DNA of 64,000 bases from Neonectria sp. B-13 (GCA_002682825.1 NOKP01000014.1:1189559-1253558); one strand, 5' to 3'. Shown: positions 43,584-54,252, counted from the first letter of the stretch. Made by a program: numbers and translations. The notes: a model not told the origin generated them from the letters alone.

Positions 43584-45325
43584 TTCCCCTGTTCCCTGTC
43601 CTCCACTTCGTTTCCTCCCGAGTTCCCCATCCACTCTCCTCCTCGCCCGACCACCCGCGCGCCACCAAATGCCAATGCCTGCTATTGCCGCCGTACATAC
43701 TCATACTCGCACGTATCTGGAGTAGCACTGCACCGCGGGCCCTGTGCCACTTTGTCAATGTGGGCATCCCTGAACGCTTGATTCAACCGCCTGACCAACG
43801 CCCGGCCTATGACACGCTGGGAAGAGGGCGTCCTTGTCCCCCGGATGGATCATGGCTTACCCCGGACCGACACGACGACGCGGGCCTGCAGGGACATTTT
43901 TGTTTGTTGAATGAATTGAGTGAAGCTGGTCGCCGACTGGCCGTCCCCCCTCTTTTCAGTGAGTCTGTCTCTCCTCTTTTTCCAGGGTGCTTCCATTCTC
44001 TGTTGTGTCTGCTGTCTGCTGTCTGGTCTGTCTACGAATACCAGACTGCCGAGACCTCCTCTTTTTACAAATACGCAATGCCAGCAACCTATTACCAGCC
44101 TGGGTGTGTCCTGTATCGCAGCCCGTCTCTCAACTACTCCTACTAGTACTGCTCAAGTGCCTCACTCAACCCACCCGCCGTTGATCATTCCTACGCCTAC
44201 ATGGCTAGTTCGACTCTTCAACCTCTGACAACCAACCACTCACCCTGCCCTTTACCCCATCTCCTTGTCTCTTCTGATCCCTTGACTGTCTTCCCTCTGG
44301 CCTGCAGATCTAGTCTACGCATCACAGGGCAGCACTGTACTTCGTACTCTGTTCGGTCTGTCCAAAGTGCCGCCACCCCAGAACCTGTCCAGCCCAGTCC
44401 ACCTTTTGCTCGTGCCGGCCCCGGATTTCCCGTGGAATTGGTTCGGCGTGATCCTAGGCGGCCACACCATCTTGGCTGTCGACCCCGTCCGTACCTCGTA
44501 CCTCGTTCTTCCATCTTACATTACAAAACGCCTCTTGTTGATTCGAATCCTTCATCGGCGCCATCCATCCCATCGTCATCCACTTTCTGCTCCAGCTTTG
44601 ACTTTTGCTTTTGCTTTTGTCAAAACACCACACGCACGAGACATATAACTCCATCGGCCCCTCGCCTATCGCATCGCTTCACTTCACCTTTAGCCGGCCA
44701 CCACCTGCAGCAACCTCCTGCAGCACATCCATCGCCTCCGCTTCCGCCTCCGCTGTCCACCTCCGCCCTGTCCACTCCCGCTCTGTCCACGGTCCACGGT
44801 CCACCTCCGCCGTCCGACTCGTGCCCCACTCTCCGCACTCCAGGAAATCACCATCACGCGAGGTTCGAGTCTGAGGTTCTGCTTCTTCGCCCGGCCTCTG
44901 CTTTCTTTGTCTAGACGCATTGGCAACTCTGCTTCAGAGAAGACGTCGCTCTTCAACCTTGCTGCCAAACCCCCCCAGCGAATCCGGCTCAGCGGCCACC
45001 TCGGCATCCGTCACGACTCTCCACAACGAAGGTTTTCTGGTAGAGAATCAGCAGAGCATGGTCTGACCAGAACCGTGAGCTCCAACCCGACGACAAATTC
45101 TCGCCCAACCCGCTCTCAACCTGCCCCAACCACTCGGGTCCTTGCCATTGCATCTGACCCGTTGCACGACCTCCGTACTTGAACTACCCCGTCCCTCTCT
45201 CCCTCTCCCGCAGACCTGGATCCCTTACTCGGCTTACTTCGTTGTAAAGCGGATGGACCGGCTGCACCAGCCTTGACGACGCGCGGAGCCCCTCCTCTCC
45301 TTCAAACGAAGCGGAAGCTGTCGTT

Positions 45326-46594
45326 ATGGAAGTAGAGGCGAGTGGGCAGAACTCCATCAATCTTCTCGAGACATGGCGACATTGCGCCTCTCTCGGTTGT
45401 CATGAAGACATCCCCCTCCCGGCCTTGGACAGCGAATTGGCCAAGGTACCCAGGTGCCCGGCCTCAGATCCCTTGTTGAAGGAATTGCTGAAAGAAGTGC
45501 CGTTCAAACCAAGCAGGCATGGAACCGATCTCAAGAAGCCACTGCCAAAGAGGTCCTTGTTGCATACCATCACTCACATGCTACGGCCCACGGCCACGGC
45601 CACGGTCAAGACCGTTTTCACGTTCACTGCCTCGGATGACAGGATACAGCCGTTATTCATCCGGCCCAAATCGTCCCCTCCAGTGTTCCGTGGCGTGAAG
45701 CGGCGCCGCAACATCTCAGATGTCGACGGCTTCAACACCGTCGACATGAGCTCCAAGAAGCGACGGCTCCGGGTCGACCTCATCACGAGCCGGCTCTCAC
45801 AACCCTACTCGCAACCAGCAACCCACATCCTCAACCGAGAGGGCCAGGACTCGGGCGACAAGCGATTCCTAAAAATGGCGACGACGCTTGATTCTTCAAG
45901 ACGAGCTGTTTATCTGCACGCAACGTCCTTTTTGCGGTACGCCACCATGAACTGCCTCCGGAAGAGGCTCAACCAAGTCCACCACCACCACCCCGGATCC
46001 TTTGCTCGGCGAGATGACCAAGAGGCCGCCGCCATGGTTGCGTCAAAAACGAGCTCCAAGGTGGCATGGCAGCCCCAGAGCCTAGAGGCTTCTTCGGCCG
46101 GAAAGTCTTTAAGAGTCTCCGCGGATCCCGTCGACGGAGTGTACGCCTCGCCAGTGATACCAACGCCTTCACCTTCGCCATTGCCATCACCATCACTATC
46201 ATCGCGATCTCAACCAGCCACCCCCAAACACATCATTCCGCACGTAAAACCCCCCGCATGCCGCCTCTCCAGCCCTGCCGCACTTCCTCTCCCCGTCACA
46301 GACCTCGCCGCCACCAAGAAGCGTACCTCGCCACGCATCTACCCCGTGCAGTCGCCTGAACTGCGGCCGTTGAGTTCGTTCTCGCACCTGGACGATCCGG
46401 ACGAGGACAGCTTCGCGTTCCTGCACCCCGCCGACGACGACTGGGACGAACTAGGCGACGACAATCAGGACGGCGTGTATACGGACTTTAGCGTTGTCTT
46501 TGGCCAGGACTCCTCTGGCGGTGAGACTAAGGATGAGCGGACATATGAGGAGTACTTGGATGAACTGGATGGCATATGCTGGGTTTCGAGGTAG
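45326..46594 (+). CDS. unrecognised fungal protein, probably nuclear
   Basis: Single exon, 422 aa. I do not recognise a domain. Visible features: a helical N terminus (INLLETWRHCASLGCHE), a basic cluster GVKRRRN / SSKKRRLRVDL that could be a bipartite nuclear signal, a conserved-looking segment around ITSRLSQPYSQPATHILNRE, a Ser/Pro-rich linker (TPSPSPLPSPSLSS) and a strongly acidic C terminus (DDDWDELGDDNQDGVYTDFS) that resembles an acidic activation or binding segment. The frame is intact from a clear ATG, and the C/T-rich leader upstream supports it as a real gene. Function unknown. Confidence 0.75.
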   Translation: MEVEASGQNSINLLETWRHCASLGCHEDIPLPALDSELAKVPRCPASDPLLKELLKEVPFKPSRHGTDLKKPLPKRSLLHTITHMLRPTATATVKTVFTFTASDDRIQPLFIRPKSSPPVFRGVKRRRNISDVDGFNTVDMSSKKRRLRVDLITSRLSQPYSQPATHILNREGQDSGDKRFLKMATTLDSSRRAVYLHATSFLRYATMNCLRKRLNQVHHHHPGSFARRDDQEAAAMVASKTSSKVAWQPQSLEASSAGKSLRVSADPVDGVYASPVIPTPSPSPLPSPSLSSRSQPATPKHIIPHVKPPACRLSSPAALPLPVTDLAATKKRTSPRIYPVQSPELRPLSSFSHLDDPDEDSFAFLHPADDDWDELGDDNQDGVYTDFSVVFGQDSSGGETKDERTYEEYLDELDGICWVSR

Positions 46595-46951
46595 GGCTAA
46601 GGAAAGCCCTGGATGATTGGGAGCATTGCAAAAGTTATACATGGGATTTTAAGCATCGGCCTTTGATACTCTATAGTTGTAGGCGAAACAGGAAACAGAC
46701 CTGTCGAGAGAATTGCATGTCCAGATGAACTGGAGAATTTATCTGCATTAGTATGACTGGGTCGATTCCGAGTCTTTGTGAGTTCAAGGTTCTTTTCTTT
46801 GAGAGTCCTCTGAGTTTGCGAGTCCTTCCTAGTCCGCTGAGTCTCTGTAAGTCCTCTGCGTCTACCTGGGTTCTCTGCGTTTGCTTGAGTTCTCTGCGTC
46901 CATCTGAGCCCTCTGCAACCATGTGAAGCCTCTAGGCTCTTATCTTAATAA
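46595..46951. other. convergent intergenic region
   Basis: Between the 3' ends of the + strand gene at 45326 and the - strand OHCU decarboxylase. Mostly occupied by a degenerate 19-bp tandem repeat (next entry). Confidence 0.6.
46801..46933. repeat. degenerate 19-bp minisatellite, seven units
   Basis: Seven consecutive 19-nt units begin at 46801, 46820, 46839, 46858, 46877, 46896 and 46915. The three clearest are GCGTCTACCTGGGTTCTCT, GCGTTTGCTTGAGTTCTCT and GCGTCCATCTGAGCCCTCT. Weaker units may precede 46801. The period is not a multiple of three, so it is not protein repeat DNA. Confidence 0.8.
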
Positions 46952-47544
46952 TTAGTTCTTTAAGAGCTTCGTTGCCCGATCCTTTGCGATATCACACATT
47001 GCCTATTGGCCAGTTAGTCTGTCGCAGCAACGTGCACAGAACAAAACACTCATACCTGCAACGCCGCATCGACTTCCTTTGAATAGTCCCCCCTGGCGAT
47101 CCTGGCCTTCATGTCCTGCATGATCTCGGGCCTGCCACGGCCGTTGACGAAGACGACGTAGCGAAGGCCGGGAAATTCAGCCTCATACTCGCGGTTCAGT
47201 TGGTCCAGCTCCTCGCCCTGGCCGTGCAGGTTGGCTTGCTCGGCGGCGGACTGGGCGGAGTCGACCTTCTTGGCACCGAGGCGAGGGTGCGAGCTCAGAA
47301 TGGCGAGCAGGGTGGAGTCGGGGTTCACGGTGGCTCCGGCAGCGCCGGCAGCGGCCAGCGAGAGCAGGCGGATGTGGCAGGCGTCGACGAGCTCGGCGTA
47401 CGACGAGTACTCGGCGGTGCGAATCACAGGGATGAGCAGCTCGCGGATGGCCGGGCTGGGCTCGAAGAGGCGGTCCAGGGTTTTGGCCTGGAGGGAGTCA
47501 CCCGTGATGTGAAGGTGTTCGATTGGAGGCAACTTGAAATCCAT
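46952..47544 (-). CDS. OHCU decarboxylase (uric acid degradation), 2 exons
   Basis: Decarboxylates 2-oxo-4-hydroxy-4-carboxy-5-ureidoimidazoline to S-allantoin, the last step of the urate oxidase pathway, usually peroxisomal or cytosolic. Exon 1 is 47544-47056, intron 47055-47003 (53 nt), exon 2 47002-46952; 179 aa. Without splicing the frame would end AALQV. The second exon supplies AMCDIAKDRATKLLKN. Family blocks: LFEPSPAIRELLIPVI, SYAELVDACHIRLLSL, SSHPRLGAKK, LNREYEAEFPGLRYVVFVNG and RGRPEIMQDMKARI. No SKL-type C-terminal signal. GATAAG motifs cluster 300-400 bp upstream, as expected for a nitrogen-controlled gene. Confidence 0.88.
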
Positions 47545-48096
47545 GATGGAAGTGTAGAAGTGAAGGTGGAGGTTGGATATCCAGATGCTGGAAGTTGTGA
47601 CAGTCGCTCTTTGGCGGGTTGCTTCAAACAGCGAGGCACAGGTCGAGATATAAACAGGTTACACGAAGATGAATAATTTCTCTGTCTTGTAAGAGACGAG
47701 ATGAAATGAACATGACACAAAGAAAGTTTGCGCCACGGACAGTTTCAACGGCTCTGACTTGTCGACCGGATGGCGGAGAACAGCGAAGATATTGGCGCGG
47801 TGCTCCCCGCTCACACCAACACTGAGCAATGAGATGCACTAGTAGTCCACGATAAGATGGTGAATATGACGCGATAAGGCGGATGACCGATTACAGGGAT
47901 TACCGATAAGGCACCTAGCTCCTTTATATCTTATCTTATCTCCCGTGACCCAGAGCTGCCCGTGTTTGCGTGGTCAATGCACGGACAAAATCTCGACTGC
48001 GAGGTCGTCGTCGCAACCGGGATTCTAGATCAGAAAGTCGTATCCCTCTAGAACAAAAGCAATTGAGGCCCCGTCGAGCTTCAAGTTGCAGTCGCC
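47545..48096. other. divergent promoter between OHCU decarboxylase and PRP19
   Basis: No gene within. Carries the GATA motif cluster listed next. Confidence 0.6.
47851..47940. promoter_or_regulatory. cluster of five GATAAG sites
   Basis: GATAAG occurs at 47851, 47873 and 47905 on the + strand and as CTTATC at 47930 and 47935 (the last two share a base): five in 90 bp. HGATAR sites bind AreA/NIT2-type GATA factors that derepress nitrogen-source catabolism, including purine breakdown. The target is inferred to be the OHCU decarboxylase rather than PRP19. Confidence 0.6.
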
Positions 48097-49767
48097 ATGC
48101 TTTGCGGAAGTTCGTGCCGCCCCGATCCCGCCGTTAATCTCGCCTTGCGCTGACTCCGTCTACAGTTTCTGGGGAGGCTCCCCAAGAGCCCGTCGTGTCC
48201 AAGAAGTCCGGTGCGTACATCTGCCTGCCTACCCATCTAACCATGTCCCACGCGCCATCCCGCTGACTTTCCCTCTCCTGCCAGGCGTCGTCTACGAGAA
48301 GCGACTCATCGAGCAGTACATCAACGAGCACGCCACCGAGCCCAGCTCCGGCGAGGCTCTGACCGTCGAAGACCTCCTCCCCATCCACTCGTCGCGTATC
48401 GTCCGCCCGCGTCCTCCCACCCTCACCTCCATCCCCGCCCTGCTCGCCACCTTCCAGAACGAGTGGGACGCGCTCGCGCTCGAGACGTACAACCTGAAGG
48501 AGCAGCTCGCGCGCACCCGCGAGGAGCTTGCGACAGCCCTCTACCAGCACGATGCCGCCGTCCGAGTCATCGCCCGGTTGACGAGGGAGCGAGATGAGGC
48601 CAGAGACGCGCTGAGCAAGGTCACTGTGGCTGGCGGTGCCGGTAGCGGAGATCAGATGGTGGTGGACAGTGTGGAGGAGCTTCCCGAGGAGCTGGCGGCG
48701 CGTGTGGACGCGACTCATCAAACGTACGTGGTTATGCTGGTTCATATTCTGGATAGGGGACTAACGTGGGTTACAGGCTGTCCAAGGGCCGCAAGAAGCG
48801 ACCGATCCCAGAGGGCTGGGTCAGTTCGGAGGAGGTGTCTACGTTTGCCGTCGAGACGACAAATGCTCTTCCCGTGCCCCAGGCTACGTCACTGGGCCTA
48901 GAGGGTGATTACGCTGCGGTTGGCGGTGTGACGGGCGAGGCCGTCATCTACTCGGTGGGCGAGGACAAGGTCGAGCGAAACGTTGCCGTCAACGAGCCGG
49001 TGACGGATACGCTCTGGTCTGGGTCCAAGCTGGCCTTCGCTACGGGCCAGGGTGCCGTCAAGATCTTTGAGAGCGGAAACGAGCTGGCGTCGCTGAGCGA
49101 GCACTCTGGCGCTGTTACGGCCTTGAGTCTGCACCCCGGCGGCGAGCTGCTGGCTTCCGTGGGCACTGACAAGAGCATTGTCTTCTACGACTTGACTTCG
49201 CTGAAGCGTGCCAGCCGTGCCTACACTGATGCTGGTGAGTACACATGACAGCAGTTTTGATGGAGTCTCCTAACTAATCGTCTCTTTCTAGCTCTGACGT
49301 CGTGCGCTTTCCATCCTGATGGCCACCTATTTGCCGCCGGTACCGTCTCTGGCGATATCAAGCTCTTCATGACCAAGACGCTCGAGCAGGCTGCCGTCTT
49401 CAAGCTGGGTGCACCGGTGCAAGCGCTTGCCTTCTCGGAGAACGGCTTCTGGTTTGCGGCCACGGCCAAGGGCCAGACTATGGTGACCATCTTCGACTTG
49501 CGCAAGGAGGGCGACGCAGCAGTGGCCAAGGTCCTCGAGACAGGCGGGCCGGTACAGTCGCTGGCGTGGGACTACAGCAGCCAGTTCCTGGCAACTGGCG
49601 GCGCGTCGGGCGTGACGGTGCACCAGTACACCAAGTCGAGCAAGAAGTGGACGGAGCCCCTGAGGAACGCGACGCCCGCGATCGCGGTCCGGTGGGGAGA
49701 GTCGGGGAAGAAGCTGGTGACTGTGAATGGAGAGGGCGTGGTTAGCATACTGGGCGCGAAGGAATAG
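48097..49767 (+). CDS. PRP19: pre-mRNA-processing factor 19 (U-box E3 ligase), 5 exons
   Basis: Core of the NineTeen complex, which activates the spliceosome. Exons 48097-48109 (13 nt), 48166-48210 (45 nt), 48285-48723, 48777-49234, 49292-49767; 476 aa. Residues 1 to about 70 form the U-box (MLCGISGEAPQEPVVSKKSG, then VVYEKRLIEQYI and LTVEDLLPI). A coiled-coil tetramerisation segment follows (NEWDALALETYNLKEQLART), then a basic linker (LSKGRKKRPIPEGWV) and a C-terminal WD40 propeller (for example HSGAVTALSLHPGGELLASV). The 13-nt first exon is assigned because it restores the conserved MLC-ISGEAP start; its donor GTTCGT is unusual. Family members are about 480-500 aa. Confidence 0.93.
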
Positions 49768-50625
49768 ATGGTAGATTGGCGGGTATGTTTGCTAGCTAGT
49801 CTCGGGGAAGGCATTCACAGAGACGGTTTTCACGGAAGAAAGGGGAGGAAGTGTCGATTTAATAGCTGTACAATTAACGCCTGGGAGACTGGTCGACGGG
49901 CTGGGCTGGACAGAAGATGGATGGCTTTTTACACAAAATGAAGATTTCGATTGCCACAACTATGTGAATCACAGATTCCGTCTTGTTGAAGCATTGATTG
50001 ACTGCAAACACAGCGTTGCTCGAACAAAACAAAAACAACGGAATCACCGCCACTGGCACCAACGATGATCCGGCCACGGTGGGGACGATTCGCCGCAAAC
50101 CGGCCGTCCGCTCCACCGTCGAGCCCGCTGGAACTCCACCAGCCTGGCCGCCTAACGGACCAACTGGCCCCTGCAAATTAGGGCCCCGGGCTCCATATCT
50201 AGCGGGGTAACTGCTGTCCGTACAGGCGGGACGGACCCTGTCTGTGTGCGTCCACGGCAGCCTTGCCCTGCAGCAAACCACCAGTTGGCGGGCACGGGCA
50301 GGGTCGGGATCTAAGTTCGGATTCGATTCGCCTCGACGCTTCAACTTCGACTTCGCCTCTTAAACATCCTCGCTTTTCTTCACCCTTTCCCACCGCCAGC
50401 TCTTCCGCCCGCTACGCTTCTTGCCTTTCGACGACGATCACGATAAATACCCCCGACGCCCGCTCCCCTCCGTCGCCCGCCCTCGTTTCCCGTCTCGCCC
50501 TGTGGCAACACAATCTCAAACGCTGCCTTGAGCGGAATCCGCCAGAGGTGCATGCCATCGTGAACCCGCGAACGCCGCCTGGCTGCCTCCAGACAGCCGG
50601 CGCGCAGAGCCAGAGCCCTTGAAGC
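49768..50625. other. intergenic
   Basis: No gene recognised between PRP19 and the RING-like gene. 50340-50620 is C/T-rich on the + strand and is probably leader. Confidence 0.5.
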
Positions 50626-51880
50626 ATGGCATATCAAGGCTTCCACTTCCGCGAGACTCCTCCGCTGTCGCCGCGCCATCTCTCGAACCACCCCATCTTC
50701 AGCATGCCTCACCAGCCCGACATGGCGCCTCCCAGCGACGAGGGCTCGCTCTTTGTCGGTGATAGCGATCCCATCGAGATCGATCTCATGTCGCCAGATC
50801 AGAACCCAAACGTTGACTTCAACCTCATCCTGCCGCAGCCCGAGGCCTGGTCCAACGGGGGAACGCCCAACACCTCGCAACAACCCTCGCGCAGTACTCG
50901 TCGCTCTGAACGCCGTCCACCTGCACAGCAACAACCGCAGCCTCCAGCTCCCGTCATAGACCTCACGGAAGAGCCCGATTCTCCCGTTCAGACACGACCG
51001 CCGCTCGCCCACATTCACACCCACACCCACATTCACACCCACGACCACAACCACAACCACAACCACGGCGGTCGGAACCCACGCAGAACACACTCGCAGC
51101 GAGTATCGCCACCGCGGTTGGCTCGTAGCGATAGCACCTTTTTTGGCCCCGCCTCGTCATTCATCGACCTCACTGCCGACTCTCCTGAAGCCGACCGTTC
51201 GGCCGACCCAGCACGCCACCGGAACCACGGCGGTCGTCTCCGCCCGCGGCCAGACGAGCTGATCGAGCTCGAGTTCATCAGCTCCGTGCCCCGGCGAGCC
51301 AACTTTGCCATCGGCCTGACCAGGAGACTGGCTGGCATCCTCGGCGCCGACATCATTGGTTTCAACCAGCCGCAGCTCGACGTGTCACGCAACGCCTTTG
51401 CCCCCCGGGAACCGAGCCCCAAGCCGCCCATGGACCCCGCCCCTCCCACCCGCGAGGGCTTCACGCGCGACACCTGTGCCGACCCGGAGAAGGAATCAGA
51501 GACCATTGTCATTTGCCCGGCATGCAATGAGGAGCTGGCATACGATCCCAACGAGACGGTGGTCCACAGCCCCGTCGGCGGGAAGAAGAGGAAGAGAGCG
51601 CCCGGGGAGCACCACTTCTGGGCCCTGAAGAAGTGCGGTCACGTACGTCCCCCCAGCAGGTTTCACTCTCCCAACCGCCTGTAACTGACAATAAATCTAG
51701 GTCTACTGCGCCGACTGCTTTGAGAACCGCAAACCGACAAAGGCCAACCCCGACGGCGTGGGTTTCCGCGCTCCGGAGGGCAAAGTCCCCTACAGCTCCC
51801 CCAGCGAGATGAAGTGCGCGGTGGAGGGCTGCGAGTCAAAGGTCTCGGCCAAGGGCGAGTGGGTGGGCATCTTCCTCTAA
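50626..51880 (+). CDS. RING-like protein with SUMO-interacting motifs (STUbL subunit-like), 2 exons
   Basis: Exon 1 50626-51642, intron 51643-51700 (58 nt), exon 2 51701-51880; 398 aa. Four hydrophobic-acidic motifs look like SUMO-interacting motifs: IEIDL (about 50), VIDLTEE (110), FIDLTAD (179) and LIELEF (212). The C terminus holds zinc ligands in RING-like order: C297/C300 (CPAC), C337/H339 (KKCGH), C342/C345 (CADC) and C378/C383. The intron falls between H339 and V340, in the ring. A His-X dipeptide tract (about 129-147, HIHTHTHIHTHDHNHNHNH) may bind metal. The architecture suggests a Slx5/Rfp-like SUMO-targeted ubiquitin ligase subunit. That identity is inference; the zinc and SIM pattern is visible. 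Confidence 0.75.
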
Positions 51881-52458
51881 TGCCAAGCCAGGAATCAAAG
51901 CGACGACATCACGACGGGACGAAGGGGGTCAAGGGGCATCAGGCTGGCGTTCAGGGGCTGTCATTTAATAGACCCTTTCTTTTTTTTTTAGTTGAGGGCA
52001 AAGTCCCAGCGACACTCCAGATGACTGGGTCGTCGCTTTTCTTTTTCGCGTCATGGCAAGAGATGGAGGATTCGCCTCACTGCTGCAACATGTCTGCGGC
52101 AATGTGTGCCGGATGGTGCGTGCGTGGCGAGTTGAGCCTTGCTTGGACACCACGGGGAACATAGTAGGCCATGCTAAGTAGCGTTACAGGGAGCGTAATG
52201 AGTAGACACGATCAATTGCCAATGTAATATATTCATAAAACGTATCGCCAAGTGCTATGTGCTTGTAGTCACATCAAAACGTTACCGTAAACCAACCAAC
52301 ACCAAGACACCGCTGCTCAAAGTAGATTACCCCTTTCCTACCAAATCTGCCCATGCAAACTCCAAGATGATACTTGTCCCGCTGCGCTATGCCTGTCATA
52401 TCCAAATTCTATGTAAAAGTACTAAAACCCAATCACGATGTGCCTCCATCCTGTCATG
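51881..52458. other. convergent intergenic region
   Basis: Shared 3' flank of the RING-like gene (+) and the Lys/Glu-rich gene (-). A T tract at 51982-51990. No gene seen. Confidence 0.55.
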
Positions 52459-54252
52459 TTAAATCATCAGCTCGAGGGCTATCTCATCCACCCAGTCTCC
52501 TCCGTACTCTGTCTCCTGGGAGGCGCTTAGCTCGTCTTCTAGACCCTGAAGTGGCGGTACATTCTCTTTGTTGCTCTGCAGAGAGCCTGCGGTCTTTTTC
52601 GGGTCTGGCACGGGCTTGGCGGGTGCTTCTGTAACGGGCTTGATAGGCGCTGGCGTCGTAAGCTTCGTCTTTGTGAGGGCCCGGGCTTCTGGTTGAGGGC
52701 GGACAACCCTCTTCGGATCGGGCACTGGCTTGACGGGCGCTGTTGTCATAGGTCTGATAGGTGCTGCTTTCATATGCTTGATGGGCGTTGGTGTTGTGGG
52801 CTTCGCCTTCGCGCGGACTTGGGCTTGGGCTTCTGCCTGTGCGCAAACAACCATTCCCGCTCGGGTGCGCTCGCGCTCGCGCTGCTGGATCTGCTCAAGG
52901 GCTGCGGTGCGGCGACTGCGGTGCAGGGCGAGAGACATGAGTTCGTGGGAGCCCGAGGAGGTGAAGAAGCGGCGTGGCGGCGGCGATGGGGACGCGATGA
53001 CGGGCTCTGGGAGCGAAGGTTCCGGGGGTTCTGGTTCAGGGGCAGCGACAGCAGCGGTAGACTGTCTCTCTTCTGCGATTTCTTCTTCGAGCTCACGGGC
53101 TTGCTGGGACGACGAGGGGAAGAAGTCGTCGAAGTTGAAGAGGATGGCTTGGGTGCTGAGGGGAGGGTCTTGGCGGAGCGAAGTGGGTGACGATGAGTGA
53201 CGGACTGGAGTGACGGGGTGTGGTCTTTGAAATGAGGGTTTCGGTCGTTGTGGTGAGGGTTCGGGCCAAGGTTGTCTTACAAGGCCGAGATCTTGTGCGT
53301 ATCGAGTCGGGGGGTTAGGTTCTCTTTGGATGGGGGTGTTGGTATTCTGGTTATATCGAGTCGGGTGATGTGATTCTCTTTGGATGGTGGGAGTGTTGAT
53401 ATTTTGCGCGTGTCCAGCCGTGGGGTTTGGTCCTCCTTGGATGGTTGGAGTACTGTCTCTCTGGGGAGCGGGAACAGAGAGGATGAGTGGTGGCCTCTTC
53501 GATACCGCCTCCCTGGCCTCGTCCACCAAATCTTGTAGCAAGTCTGAGGCTAACTCTTCATCAAAGTATTCGTCCACTTTGTCCTGCTTTTCTAGCTCCT
53601 CCATTTCCTCCAGGGCGTCCAAGTCGTCCACAGCGTCTGAGTCGTTCCAAGGATCAAGGTCATTTCTCATCTCTTTCGTTTCTTCTTTTTGCTCTTCTCT
53701 TTCCTTTTCCTTTTCGTCCTCCTTTTTGTCTTCTTTTCCGTCTTCCATTTCGTCTTCCATTTCGTCTTCCATTTCGTCTTCCTCCTCCTCCTCCAGGACA
53801 TCCCCTAGCCTCGGTGCTTTCACCGGCAGACAAGACGTCACCGGCTCCGGAGTCTCGTCGGCTTTCACCTCCCGCCCCTCCGAGTCTCGCTTTTTCACAG
53901 TCCCATTCCCCCGCACAAACCTGGCAATCGTGTCCTGACTCGGCCGTACACTTACAAGCGGCAGTCCCTTCTTGCGCTTCTCCTCCCTTTCGGCGAGCTC
54001 CTTTCCCTTCTTCTTCTCCCTCGCAGCCCGGGCCTTGGCGGAAGCCTTCTCCTTCTCGAACTCCTTGCGGATGCGCTCCTGCTCGGCCTTCTCCTCCCTT
54101 ATACGCTCGGCACGGGAGAGGCGCGGACCCTTGTTGGCGGCCTTGTAGGCTTTCTGGACCTGCTTGGAGGTCATGGGACGGATAGGCGCGGCGGAGTCAT
54201 TGCGGACCGGGTTCTGGGGGATGAGCGTGAATGTCCTCTGGGCGGGGGCCAT
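52459..54252 (-). CDS. unrecognised charged, repeat-containing protein with a PIP-like motif
   Basis: Single exon, 597 aa, largely disordered. Order of features: a short conserved-looking N terminus (SAAPIRPMTSKQVQKAYKAA), a long Lys/Glu coiled-coil or basic helix (about 45-96), then SVRPSQDTIARFVRGNG (about 101-117). In that stretch Q106-x-x-I-x-x-F-V resembles a PCNA-interacting peptide lacking the second aromatic. An acidic block follows, with a four-residue EDEM repeat encoded by a 12-bp tandem repeat (about 53735-53786). Then come two imperfect protein repeat sets: TPTIQRE.../TPIQREPNPPTRY, and PIKPVTEAPAKPVPDPKK and relatives. A nuclear, DNA-metabolism role is only a guess from the PIP-like site. 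Function unknown. Confidence 0.7.
   Translation of the reverse strand: MAPAQRTFTLIPQNPVRNDSAAPIRPMTSKQVQKAYKAANKGPRLSRAERIREEKAEQERIRKEFEKEKASAKARAAREKKKGKELAEREEKRKKGLPLVSVRPSQDTIARFVRGNGTVKKRDSEGREVKADETPEPVTSCLPVKAPRLGDVLEEEEEDEMEDEMEDEMEDGKEDKKEDEKEKEREEQKEETKEMRNDLDPWNDSDAVDDLDALEEMEELEKQDKVDEYFDEELASDLLQDLVDEAREAVSKRPPLILSVPAPQRDSTPTIQGGPNPTAGHAQNINTPTIQRESHHPTRYNQNTNTPIQREPNPPTRYAQDLGLVRQPWPEPSPQRPKPSFQRPHPVTPVRHSSSPTSLRQDPPLSTQAILFNFDDFFPSSSQQARELEEEIAEERQSTAAVAAPEPEPPEPSLPEPVIASPSPPPRRFFTSSGSHELMSLALHRSRRTAALEQIQQRERERTRAGMVVCAQAEAQAQVRAKAKPTTPTPIKHMKAAPIRPMTTAPVKPVPDPKRVVRPQPEARALTKTKLTTPAPIKPVTEAPAKPVPDPKKTAGSLQSNKENVPPLQGLEDELSASQETEYGGDWVDEIALELMI

Larger units (their letters stand above)
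41780..45325. other. 3.5-kb intergenic stretch with tandem repeats and a C/T-rich leader
   Basis: No gene supported; the long - strand frame 42012-42791 is compositionally biased. It contains the tandem repeats listed separately. From about 43500 to 45325 the + strand is C/T-rich, consistent with a long leader for the gene at 45326. 42240-42360 is G-rich on the + strand, as for a - strand leader, but no - strand gene can be built there. Confidence 0.45.

Noticed and set aside
44540..44565. tRNA B-box-like GATTCGAATCC
   Set aside because: No matching A box, acceptor stem or T-stem pairing around it.
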